Positions 1 through 6,237 of a stretch of DNA of 34,327 nt are shown piece after piece (position 1 is the first letter of the stretch; every line of letters starts with the position of its first letter). This DNA is from Actinobacteria bacterium UBA5176. Its GTDB lineage: Bacteria > Actinomycetota > UBA4738. The notes beneath the pieces are model-generated. The model had not been told where the DNA came from. It searched no databases and saw nothing but the letters and a program-made list of their open reading frames with translations. The translations under genes and the position numbers were made by a program. The stretch lies in the NCBI GenBank assembly GCA_002413305.1, contig DHWS01000060.1, forward strand, positions 1-34,327, read 5' to 3'.

Positions 1-954
1 GCGACGGATGTGTTGCTCGCGGGCCTGCAGCGTCAGCACGTATCCGGTCCGGCCGTCCACGTCCGTGGTCTCGCCGACGATACGCCCAGGCATCCGGCGA
101 ACGTCCTGCATCCGGGAGGCGATGATTCCGAGGTACGGCCCTCCGTAGGCGAGGTGGTTCCCGAGGGCCTGGCCCTCGGCGCCGCAGCCTCTGACCTCGA
201 GGAGCCGTGGCGGCGCCAGCACGCCGAGCGACAGCGGGTCGAAGATCTGGACGGCCCGTGCCCCCGCTCCGCGCGCCGCCTCGAACAGCTCCCGCGCCCC
301 GTCCTCCAGCAGGCCGAAGACGTTCGGATGCTGAACCACCACGGCCGCGGCGCCCTCCAGCCGGTCCCCTCCCCCGCCCGCCGGGTTGGGATACGGGTAC
401 GGCAGGATCTCGATCTCGAAGTGCTCCCCGGTGCCATAGGTTCGAAGCGTTTCGACGTACCGGGGATCGACTCCCCCACTCAGCACGACCCGGCTGCGGC
501 CCGTGGCCCCTGCCGCCATGTGCGCGGCCTCCACCAGGGCGGTCGGCCCGTCGTACAGCGAGGCGTTCGACACCTCCAGGCCGGTCAGGTCGCAGATCAT
601 CGACTGGTATTCGAACAGGGCCTGCAGGACGCCCTGGGAGAGCTCGGGCTGGTACGGCGTGTACGAGGTATACAGCTCCGAACGTCCGGCCAGCGCCCAC
701 ACCAGCGCGGGGACGTAATGGTCGTACGCGCCGCCGCCCGCGAAGCAGACCAGGTCGTCGGCGCTCCGGTTGCGGGCGGCCAGGCGCCGCATCTCGGCCA
801 CCAGTTCCATCTCGGAGAGCCCAGGTGGGACGTCCAGCTCACGGTCGAGCAGCACGCCGGCGGGCAGGTGGGCGAACAGGTCGTCGAGCGAGGAGAGCCC
901 GCACGCCTCCAGCATCTCCGCCACGTCGCGGTCGGTGTGTGGAGCGAACTGCAT
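1..954 (-). CDS. gcvPA: Glycine dehydrogenase (decarboxylating) subunit 1, P-protein alpha (partial, C-terminus cut by window edge)
   Basis: The gene runs off the left edge; 318 codons are visible of a family that is about 440-450 residues. It is the N-terminal half of the split P-protein of the glycine cleavage system, which together with GcvPB decarboxylates glycine and passes the aminomethyl group to lipoyl-GcvH. The start MQFAPHTDRDVAEML, followed by LFAHLP, matches the usual opening of this family. Other family-like stretches are CFAGGGAYDHYVPA, YTPYQPELSQG, FEYQSMICDLTGLEVSNAS and NHLAYGGPYLGI. The PLP lysine is expected in the GcvPB partner, which would lie outside the window. No Shine-Dalgarno sequence precedes the ATG, but a TAGACT hexamer ends 9 nt upstream. 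It is last in the gcvH-garA-ftsR-DUF151-merR neighbourhood. Identification is firm; the start is likely. Confidence 0.93.
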   Translation of the reverse strand, partial: MQFAPHTDRDVAEMLEACGLSSLDDLFAHLPAGVLLDRELDVPPGLSEMELVAEMRRLAARNRSADDLVCFAGGGAYDHYVPALVWALAGRSELYTSYTPYQPELSQGVLQALFEYQSMICDLTGLEVSNASLYDGPTALVEAAHMAAGATGRSRVVLSGGVDPRYVETLRTYGTGEHFEIEILPYPYPNPAGGGGDRLEGAAAVVVQHPNVFGLLEDGARELFEAARGAGARAVQIFDPLSLGVLAPPRLLEVRGCGAEGQALGNHLAYGGPYLGIIASRMQDVRRMPGRIVGETTDVDGRTGYVLTLQAREQHIRR

Positions 955-963
955 CGGGAGGCG

Positions 964-991
964 AGTCTACAGGCGGCCGGAGGAATGACGA
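964..991 (-). promoter_or_regulatory. Candidate promoter for gcvPA
   Basis: On the minus strand TCGTCA (986-991) and TAGACT (964-969) are separated by 16 nt. The -10-like element ends 9 nt before the gcvPA ATG, so a transcript would have almost no leader. The -35 match is weak (4 of 6 to TTGACA). The gene could also be read from upstream merR transcription. Confidence 0.35.
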
Positions 992-1004
992 GGGGACAGC
1001 GCGG

Positions 1005-1409
1005 TCAGCCGGCCTTCGCCACGTGGCGCGAGTCGTCGCGGGCGTCGTCCAACCCGTACTTCATGACCAGCGACAGGTAGTCGCGCTGGTAGAAGATCTT
1101 GCAGCGGACGCTCGGGTACTGTTCGCGCAGCCGCCGGACCTTGCGGTTCTTCTTCGTCACCAGCTTCTGGTTCAGCGTGGTGATCTCGATGTAGAGGTCG
1201 TAGACGGGCAGATAGAAGTCCGGGGTGAACCGCTGGGTCACGTTCCCGTCCTCGTCACGCTCCAGGTCGAAAGAGGTCGGTTCGTATTGCCATTCGATCT
1301 GATAGAAGTCCAGCAGCCGCGCGAACTGGCGCTCGCTGGCATGGGCGAAGAGAACGTTGCTACTGGGAAGGGGTTCTGCGGCGTCCGGGGGAAGGCGCTT
1401 GGGACTCAA
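1005..1409 (-). CDS. Conserved hypothetical protein, PD-(D/E)XK nuclease-like
   Basis: Encodes about 134 residues. I chose the TTG at 1409 because it overlaps the merR stop as TTGA and is preceded by GGAGGAGC, which fits translational coupling. The frame stays open further upstream, but that part only shadows merR. The conserved core runs from about residue 20: LFAHASERQFARLLDFY, then EYEP-like QYEPTSF, then FTPDFYLP (Asp64), LYIEITT (Glu75) and a basic KLVTKKNRKVRRLRE stretch. The spacing of Glu26, Asp64 and Glu75 resembles the restriction-endonuclease-like PD-(D/E)XK fold (E..PDFYLP..IEI). The usual Lys after the second acidic residue is Thr77; Lys82 or Lys86 might substitute. Role unknown. 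It lies between a MerR regulator and gcvPA, two genes from hpt. DNA or RNA cleavage is an inference from motif shape only. Confidence 0.72.
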   Translation of the reverse strand: MSPKRLPPDAAEPLPSSNVLFAHASERQFARLLDFYQIEWQYEPTSFDLERDEDGNVTQRFTPDFYLPVYDLYIEITTLNQKLVTKKNRKVRRLREQYPSVRCKIFYQRDYLSLVMKYGLDDARDDSRHVAKAG

Positions 1410-1858
1410 GCTCCTCCGGCCCCAGCCAGGGCTCGCTTTCGACCCGCCGGCTCCGCGTTCAGGCGCCGGGACAGGTCGTCTTCGACCTTGCCGAGGGCGA
1501 TGGCGAACACTCCCTGTCCCTGCGAGAGAAGGTCGATCACTGCCTCCGGCGACTCCGGCGTGTACACGCGCCGGCCGTCGGAGATCAGCGTCATGCTCTG
1601 GACCGGACGGTCCAGCGTGCGGAGGTACTCGATCGCCTTGCGGACGTGCTGCAGCGAGATACCGGTCTCGAGGAGCTGTTTGATGATCCGGAGCTGCACG
1701 AGGTCCTGGAACGAATACAGGCGCTGCGTCCCCGATCCCCCGGCCTCCCGGACGCTCGGCGTGACGAGCTCGGTCCGCGCCCAATAGTCCAGCTGGCGGT
1801 AGGTGATCCCCACCACCTTACAGACTTCAGGGACGCGGTAGCCTTCGGATCCGGCCAT
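1406..1858 (-). CDS. MerR-family transcriptional regulator (Rv1830-like)
   Basis: About 150 residues. The N-terminus carries a MerR winged-helix HTH: YRVPEVCKVVGITYRQLDYWAR at about residues 6-28, followed by the wing and TQRLYSFQDLVQLRIIKQLLETGISLQHVRKAIEYLR. The YRQLDYWAR recognition region is typical of the second MerR gene of the actinobacterial gcvH-garA-ftsR cluster. The C-terminal part (about 70-150) has no obvious ligand-binding domain. The ATG at 1858 has GGAG five nt upstream; a GTG at 1861 is an alternative. It has its own good promoter and a palindrome in its leader, so autoregulation is likely. The stop overlaps the start of the nuclease-like gene (TTGA). By analogy with neighbours it may act in growth or division control; the target set cannot be read from sequence. 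Confidence 0.9.
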   Translation of the reverse strand: MAGSEGYRVPEVCKVVGITYRQLDYWARTELVTPSVREAGGSGTQRLYSFQDLVQLRIIKQLLETGISLQHVRKAIEYLRTLDRPVQSMTLISDGRRVYTPESPEAVIDLLSQGQGVFAIALGKVEDDLSRRLNAEPAGRKRALAGAGGA

Positions 1859-1866
1859 CACAACTC

Positions 1867-1885
1867 CGTAATTACGAGGACGTAA
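1867..1885 (-). promoter_or_regulatory. Palindromic operator candidate in merR leader
   Basis: The perfect 10-bp palindrome CGTAATTACG at 1867-1876 is followed by an extra half-site CGTAA at 1881-1885. It is AT-rich against a very GC-rich background. It lies just downstream of the predicted transcription start and next to the merR ribosome-binding site, where a bound regulator could block its own transcription. Confidence 0.45.
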
Positions 1886-1888
1886 GGA

Positions 1889-1916
1889 AGGCTACCACGC
1901 GGCCTTCGTCTGTCAA
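1889..1916 (-). promoter_or_regulatory. Promoter of merR and the downstream nuclease-like gene
   Basis: On the minus strand a consensus -35 TTGACA (1911-1916) is followed after 16 nt by TAGCCT (1889-1894). The predicted start of transcription is near 1882, giving a leader of about 25 nt that contains the GGAG site and the palindrome. Confidence 0.6.
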
Positions 1917-1926
1917 TCACCGAGGC

Positions 1927-2397
1927 TCAGGCGAAGTCCTCGGGCGTCACCTGGTCGAGGAATTCCCGGAACTTCTCGACCTCTTGCTCCTCGTCGTCGC
2001 GGATGACGATCGAAGCCTCGGTGAGCACGTCCTCGTTCGCGAAGATCGGTACGTTCACCCGGACGGCCAAGGCGATGGCGTCGGAGGGCCGTGAGGAGAC
2101 CTCGTAGCTCGAACCATTCTGCGACATGTGGATGGTCGCGTAGAAGGTGCCTTCGCGAAGCTCCGTGATGACGATGCGCTCCACGTGGACCCCGACCTCT
2201 TCGATCACCGTCTTCAGAAGGTCGTGGGTCATGGGGCGGAGCGTGACGATGCCCTGGAGGGCGAAGGCGATGGCGGTTGCCTCCATGGCGCCGATCCAGA
2301 TCGGGAGGTACCGCTCCCCCTCCCGCTCACGGAGGAGCACGATGGGCTGGTTCGTGGGCAGCTCGACGCGGACACCGACGAGATTCAGCTCAATCAT
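1927..2397 (-). CDS. DUF151 / bifunctional nuclease (BFN) domain protein
   Basis: 156 residues, full length for the family. It starts MIELNLVGVRVELPTNQPIVLL and carries the family signatures LPIWIGAMEATAIAFAL, RPMTHDLL and SSRPSDAIALAVRVNVPIFANEDVL. The acidic tail DDEEQEVEKFREFLDQVTPEDF is also typical. This domain has been described as a combined RNase/DNase in plants and is conserved in the actinobacterial garA-ftsR neighbourhood (Rv1829), where its physiological role is not settled. A good promoter lies immediately upstream, and no strong ribosome-binding site precedes the ATG. Confidence 0.92.
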   Translation of the reverse strand: MIELNLVGVRVELPTNQPIVLLREREGERYLPIWIGAMEATAIAFALQGIVTLRPMTHDLLKTVIEEVGVHVERIVITELREGTFYATIHMSQNGSSYEVSSRPSDAIALAVRVNVPIFANEDVLTEASIVIRDDEEQEVEKFREFLDQVTPEDFA

Positions 2398-2408
2398 CGC
2401 TTCGAGTC

Positions 2409-2437
2409 ACTGTAGCCACCCGGCCCATGCCCAGCAA
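2409..2437 (-). promoter_or_regulatory. Promoter of the DUF151 gene
   Basis: Minus-strand TTGCTG (2432-2437) and TACAGT (2409-2414) are separated by 17 nt. The -10 ends 11 nt before the ATG, so the predicted leader is only about 5 nt. Confidence 0.55.
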
Positions 2438-2482
2438 CCGCGTGCTGGTGTGACGCCCGGTCGGGATGGGCTTCCCCGAAGG

Positions 2483-3085
2483 TCAGGCCCGGTCGCCGGC
2501 CCGGCGATCTGGCGGTGCCCCGGTCAGGTACGGCTCGAGGGCGGCGGGGTCCTCGGCCAACTGTGCCTGGTCGACGGCGAGGATGAACGGCAGGTTCCGA
2601 TACCGCTCCCGGTGGTCCAGCCCGTAGCCCACCACGAAGCGGTCGGGGCATTCGAAGCCCCGGTAGCGGATCTCGAGCGGAGGGATCCGGCGCACGCTCT
2701 TGTCGAGCAGCGTGCACACCTCAAGCGAAGCGGGGTCGCGGGCTTCGAGCGCGGCCAGCAGGTACGACAGCGTCAGGCCGGTGTCGATGATGTCCTCGAC
2801 GACCAGGACGTCCTCCCCTCCGATGTCCTGGTCGAGGTCCTTCAGGATCCGCACGACCCCGGTGGCGTGGGCCTCCTTCCCGTACTTCGAGATCGACATG
2901 AAGTCGATCCGCAGCGGGAGGTCCACGGCTCGGATCAGATCGGTGAGGAAGACGACCCCGCCCTTGAGCACGGAGATCAGGACGGGAGACCGGCCCGCGT
3001 AGTCGCGGGCCACCGTCTCACCGAGCTGGCGGACGCGGGACTGGATCTCCTCTTCCCCGTAGAGCAGCTCGGCGATCCCGGACAC
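2483..3085 (-). CDS. hpt: Hypoxanthine phosphoribosyltransferase
   Basis: 200 residues. Converts hypoxanthine or guanine plus PRPP to IMP or GMP in cytosolic purine salvage. The pyrophosphate loop SVLKGG (38-43), the flexible loop SISKYG (64-69), the PRPP-binding VVEDIIDTGLT (95-105, catalytic Asp101) and the purine-contact DRFVVGYGLD are all present. The start is a GTG with no ribosome-binding site but a perfect TATAAT eight nt upstream, suggesting a leaderless mRNA. It sits between the carboxypeptidase gene and the DUF151 gene, so it interrupts the Rv1826-1832-like order. Confidence 0.95.
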   Translation of the reverse strand: MSGIAELLYGEEEIQSRVRQLGETVARDYAGRSPVLISVLKGGVVFLTDLIRAVDLPLRIDFMSISKYGKEAHATGVVRILKDLDQDIGGEDVLVVEDIIDTGLTLSYLLAALEARDPASLEVCTLLDKSVRRIPPLEIRYRGFECPDRFVVGYGLDHRERYRNLPFILAVDQAQLAEDPAALEPYLTGAPPDRRAGDRA

Positions 3086-3093
3086 GTCGGACG

Positions 3094-3099
3094 ATTATA
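3094..3099 (-). promoter_or_regulatory. Consensus -10 element of hpt
   Basis: A perfect TATAAT on the minus strand lies in the 23-bp gap between the carboxypeptidase stop and the hpt GTG. It ends 8 nt before the start codon. No convincing -35 element was found. Confidence 0.5.
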
Positions 3100-3108
3100 G
3101 GAAGCCGT

Positions 3109-4383
3109 CTACACCAACCCGCCGAACAGCCCCCGGGCGAGGGCCGCGAGCACGTCCAGCGGCGAGGGCGCGGTCGGCCGGCGGACCGGCGGAGGCGCCG
3201 GGACCTGCACGCTCCGGTGGGCGACGGCGGGAACCGAGGCGACCGGTCGCCCGGCCACGGAGAGGATCTCCTGGCCCAGGACGGCTCCGGCGGTGACGGG
3301 GAGCCGAAGGCCGGCGTCGGGGGTCAGCGAGCGGGCGACGGCGGCCCCCGTCGGCACCAGCCAACGCACCGTGTCCCCGGCGATGACTTCCACCGGATGA
3401 CCGTCCACCCTGACCAGGCCCAGGGATTCCCCCGTCTGGACCAGCGTCCGCCGATGGTAGGCGAAGAAGCCGTGGTCGAGCAGCGCGGCCGCGTCGTCGA
3501 AGGACGTGTCCTCGACGGGATCCTCCAGGACCACCGCGACCAGCCGGACCCCGCCACGCGTCGCCGTGGCGATCACCGAGTAGCCGGCGGCAGCGGTGAA
3601 CCCCGTCTTGACCCCGGTCGCCCCCGGATACAGCCACAGGAGCGGGTTGCGGTTCTGCACGTGGCGGACCGGGCCGGACGGGTTCGGGATGTCGAAGGTC
3701 TTCGTTCCCGCGATCCGGTCGAAGACCGGGGATGCCGACGCGGCGCGGGTCAGCGTGAGCAGGTCGTTCGCGGTCGACGTGCCCCGGTCGTCCAATCCGT
3801 CGGGGCTGGCGAAGGCGGTTCGATCCATTCCCAGCTCGGCCGCGCGGCGGTTCATCAGGTCTACGAACCGGCCGGCGGATCCGGCGACGTGATCGGCCAA
3901 GGCGATCGCCGCGTCGTTGGAGGACTGCAGCAGCAGCGCGTACAGGAGGTCGCGGACCGGGATCGTCTCCCCGGCGTGCAACCCGAGCCGGGCTCCACCT
4001 TCGCGCGTGGCGTCGGTCCGAACCGTGATCACGTCGGAGAGGCGGACGCGCTCCAGGACCAGCAGCGCGGTCATGACCTTGGTGAGGCTGGCGACCGGAT
4101 GGCGAACCCCTGCCCCTCGCTGGTAGAGCACTTGGCCCGTGTCGAGATCGGCCAGGACCGCGGGCGGGGCCCGGACCGATGGCTGGGCCGTCGATGGCGA
4201 CGGCGTGTGCAGGACGGTGGGGAACGGCGACGGGGAGCCCGATGGCGGAACGGGCGTGGGCGGGGGCGTCGAGGAAGGGTCGGCCCCGACCCGCGTGGCC
4301 AGCACCCCCGCGACGGCGGCGGCGGTCACGAACGCCAGGCCGAGCGCCCATCCGGCTCGGGTCGGCCGGCGCCGTGAGGGCAT
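3109..4383 (-). CDS. D-alanyl-D-alanine carboxypeptidase, S11 family (DacA/PBP5-like)
   Basis: 424 residues. Trims the terminal D-Ala from peptidoglycan stem peptides outside the membrane. All three penicillin-binding motifs are present: SLTK (99-102, nucleophile Ser99), SSN (154-156) and KTG (259-261). The N-terminus has a basic start and a hydrophobic segment (about 11-29) that looks like a signal peptide or anchor, then a Pro/Ser/Thr-rich linker (36-70). A C-terminal domain (about 290-385) resembles the PBP5 beta-domain, and the tail LDVLAALARGLFGGLV could be an amphipathic membrane anchor. The gene is inserted between ftsR and hpt. The ATG has no strong ribosome-binding site. Confidence 0.92.
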   Translation of the reverse strand: MPSRRRPTRAGWALGLAFVTAAAVAGVLATRVGADPSSTPPPTPVPPSGSPSPFPTVLHTPSPSTAQPSVRAPPAVLADLDTGQVLYQRGAGVRHPVASLTKVMTALLVLERVRLSDVITVRTDATREGGARLGLHAGETIPVRDLLYALLLQSSNDAAIALADHVAGSAGRFVDLMNRRAAELGMDRTAFASPDGLDDRGTSTANDLLTLTRAASASPVFDRIAGTKTFDIPNPSGPVRHVQNRNPLLWLYPGATGVKTGFTAAAGYSVIATATRGGVRLVAVVLEDPVEDTSFDDAAALLDHGFFAYHRRTLVQTGESLGLVRVDGHPVEVIAGDTVRWLVPTGAAVARSLTPDAGLRLPVTAGAVLGQEILSVAGRPVASVPAVAHRSVQVPAPPPVRRPTAPSPLDVLAALARGLFGGLV

Positions 4384-4396
4384 GGTTCGGGTGGGC

Positions 4397-5098
4397 TCAG
4401 GAGCCAGCGAGGTACTGGCGGAGGTTCGAACGGAGCAGGGCCTGCTTCAACTTCCGCGACAGCGCGGCCAGATCGGTGAGGTTGTCGGCGGCCGTCCGCC
4501 GCGCCTCCGGGTTCCGCTGGCGCATCATCGGCAGGATGATCGATTCGAAGAACGAAGCCTCCCGCTCTGCGAAGTGGCGGTACATCGAGAGGTGGCGCGG
4601 CTCGATCCCGTACTTGAAGAAGTCCTTCGCGATCGAGAGCACCACGAAGTCGTCGCCGTCGTAGTACGTGTCGCCGTTCATCCCGTGCGAGCAGAGGATC
4701 CCGAACGACTCCAGCTCGCGGATCCGGTTGCGGTCGACGCCCGTAGCTGCCGCCAGCTCCTCGGCCGACATGTGCAGGCCGGTGGGCGGGATGGCCAGGT
4801 CGTCCTCGGGGGCGTCCGGGGTTGGGGCTCGCTTCCTAGGAACCGGCTCCTCGTCGCTCTCGTGCAAGCGCTCCTTGATGACCTTCAGGGGGAGATATTC
4901 GTCGCGTTGCATCCGCAGGATGGTCCGCAGCCGGTCCACGTCCTCCTCGCGGAACTTCCGGTAGCCCGACGGGGTCCGTTCGGGTTCGATCAACCCTTCC
5001 CCTTCGAGGAACCGGATCTTGGAGATCGTGATGTCGGGGAACTCGGTCTTGAGGGTGACCAGGATCTCCCCGATCGACATGTAATTGCGCGTCGCCAC
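4397..5098 (-). CDS. ftsR: MerR-family regulator FtsR
   Basis: 233 residues. The N-terminal HTH (about 7-75) reads SIGEILVTLKTEFPDITISKIRFLEGEGLI, then TPSGYRKFREEDVDRLRTILRMQRDEYLPLKVIKERL, the hallmark of the actinobacterial FtsR family (Rv1828-like). A Pro/Asp-rich linker (about 80-105) joins a C-terminal helical domain with a second helix-turn-helix-like stretch, MSAEELAAATGVDRNRIRELESFGI. In Corynebacterium FtsR activates ftsZ. It begins with GTG two nt after the garA stop, with GGGGGA six nt upstream, so it is co-transcribed with the FHA gene. Confidence 0.92.
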   Translation of the reverse strand: MATRNYMSIGEILVTLKTEFPDITISKIRFLEGEGLIEPERTPSGYRKFREEDVDRLRTILRMQRDEYLPLKVIKERLHESDEEPVPRKRAPTPDAPEDDLAIPPTGLHMSAEELAAATGVDRNRIRELESFGILCSHGMNGDTYYDGDDFVVLSIAKDFFKYGIEPRHLSMYRHFAEREASFFESIILPMMRQRNPEARRTAADNLTDLAALSRKLKQALLRSNLRQYLAGS

Positions 5099-5100
5099 CG

Positions 5101-5556
5101 TTAGTCCCCCACGAAGAAGGTCAGCTTGAACTTCCCGATCTGCAACTCATCGCCGCTGGCGAGCTCGGCATCCTCCACGCGCTGGCGGTTGACGTAGGTG
5201 CCGTTGAGGCTTCCGACGTCGTGGACGAAGAACTTCGCGTCGAGCCGCCGGAACTCGGCGTGGCGCCGCGACACGGTGACGTCGTCCAGGAAGATGTCGC
5301 TCTCGGGGTGGCGCCCCGTCGTGGTGACGTCCTTGTCGACGAGGAACTTCGACCCCGCATTGGGACCCCGCTGGACGACCAGCAACGCCTGCCCGGGCTC
5401 CAGCTCACTCTGAGGCAGAGCCGCCATCTCGCCGGTCTCGTCCTCGACCTCTGTCGGCGTGAACCCGATGGTCGTGTCCTCCTGAAGGAGACTTCCACAG
5501 TTCGAACAGAAACGGGCGTCGCTGGGGTTTCGATGTCCACACTTGGTACAGAACAC
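5101..5556 (-). CDS. garA: GarA-like FHA protein with N-terminal zinc ribbon
   Basis: 151 residues from a GTG at 5556, which has GGAGG six nt upstream. A longer frame from 5619 would start inside the predicted -10 box, so I reject it. The N-terminus is a zinc-ribbon FCTKCG...RFCSNCG (Cys 3, 6, 17, 20). A threonine motif EDTTIGFTPTE (Thr28/29) follows, in the position of the PknB/PknG phosphorylation site of GarA. The FHA domain (about 55-148) has GRHPESDIFLDDVTVSRRHAEF and VGSLNGTYVN, with the phosphothreonine-binding Arg82, Ser96, His99 and Asn118. In mycobacteria unphosphorylated GarA inhibits 2-oxoglutarate-consuming enzymes and activates glutamate synthase; phosphorylation makes it self-bind and switch off. 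The zinc ribbon differs from mycobacterial GarA. Confidence 0.9.
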   Translation of the reverse strand: MFCTKCGHRNPSDARFCSNCGSLLQEDTTIGFTPTEVEDETGEMAALPQSELEPGQALLVVQRGPNAGSKFLVDKDVTTTGRHPESDIFLDDVTVSRRHAEFRRLDAKFFVHDVGSLNGTYVNRQRVEDAELASGDELQIGKFKLTFFVGD

Positions 5557-5614
5557 CCTCGGCCTCCAATGCACGTCTCGGAGTCCACGAGGTCGAGACT
5601 TCGAGCGCATGCGC

Positions 5615-5644
5615 ACCATACAGCAACCGTGAACAAAGGGTCAA
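5615..5644 (-). promoter_or_regulatory. Promoter of garA-ftsR
   Basis: Minus-strand TTGACC (5639-5644) and TATGGT (5615-5620) with an 18-nt spacer sit in the roughly 200-bp gap between gcvH and garA. The predicted start near 5607 gives a leader of about 50 nt. Nothing else is seen in that gap; there is no obvious glycine riboswitch. Confidence 0.6.
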
Positions 5645-5759
5645 GGGTCGAGGTGGTGGACGGTGAACCGCGCCCTCAGGAACAGGGTTCGGCGGACAGA
5701 CGAAGGCGCTGGTCAAAGGGTCTTTCCGACCAGATCGACCGAGCGAGCGGTGCCTCCCC

Positions 5760-6164
5760 TTACGACTCGGTCTCTGCCGTCTCAGTGAAGGTTCGGTAGG
5801 CAGCCGCATCCATCAGCTGGTCCAGGCCGATCCCCTCCGCCGGTTCGATGAGGATCATCCATCCGTCACCGTAGGGGGCTTCGTTCACGAGCTGCGGCGA
5901 ATCGGCCAGCAGGGCGTTTCGGTCCGCGACCGTTCCGGAGACGGGCGCATAGACGTCCGATACCGACTTCGTCGACTCGACCTCTCCGAAGGGCTCGCCC
6001 GCCCAGACCTCGGTCCCGACCTCCGGGATATCGACGTAGACGACGTCGCCGAGGGCATCCTGCGCGAAGTCCGTGATCCCGACGCGGATGCCGTGCTCCT
6101 CCCCACGGGCCCATTCGTGCGCTTTCGTGTACCGGACGTCCTGCGGGAACTCCATCTGGCTCAT
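5760..6164 (-). CDS. gcvH: Glycine cleavage system H protein
   Basis: 134 residues. Carries the aminomethyl group from the P-protein to the T-protein on a lipoyl arm. The lipoylation motif is ESTKSVSDVYAPVSG with Lys66; RYTKAHEWAR, VGITDFAQDALGDVVYVD and PQLVNEAPYGDGWM are family landmarks. GAGGAGG ends 1 nt before the first ATG and 10 nt before the second ATG (codon 4, MEFPQDVRYTK), so the true start may be at 6155. The gene follows the nucleotidyltransferase fusion after 73 bp containing a hairpin. Its P-protein partner gcvPA lies at the far end of this cluster; gcvT is not in the window. Confidence 0.95.
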   Translation of the reverse strand: MSQMEFPQDVRYTKAHEWARGEEHGIRVGITDFAQDALGDVVYVDIPEVGTEVWAGEPFGEVESTKSVSDVYAPVSGTVADRNALLADSPQLVNEAPYGDGWMILIEPAEGIGLDQLMDAAAYRTFTETAETES

Positions 6165-6200
6165 GCCTCCTCGGGGAGGGTGGTCAACGTGAGAGCCGCA

Positions 6201-6232
6201 GGGTACGCCTCCCGCGGCCGTGATGCGTACCC
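6201..6232 (-). repeat. Intergenic hairpin upstream of gcvH
   Basis: An 8-bp perfect inverted repeat, GGGTACGC (6201-6208) and GCGTACCC (6225-6232), with a 16-nt GC-rich loop lies between the fusion gene and gcvH. No T-run follows on the minus strand, so it may be an mRNA-processing or attenuating structure rather than a classical terminator. Confidence 0.4.
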
Positions 6233-6237
6233 GCCGA

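Noticed and set aside
5085..5094. TGTAATTGCG near the ftsR start as a second copy of the MerR palindrome
   Set aside because: It matches 8 of 10 bases but is inside the conserved ftsR coding sequence with no promoter nearby; it is likely chance.
5557..5759. Glycine riboswitch ahead of garA or gcvH
   Set aside because: No tandem aptamer-like structure was recognised; the gap has only a promoter and ordinary GC-rich sequence. The gap before gcvH is too short.
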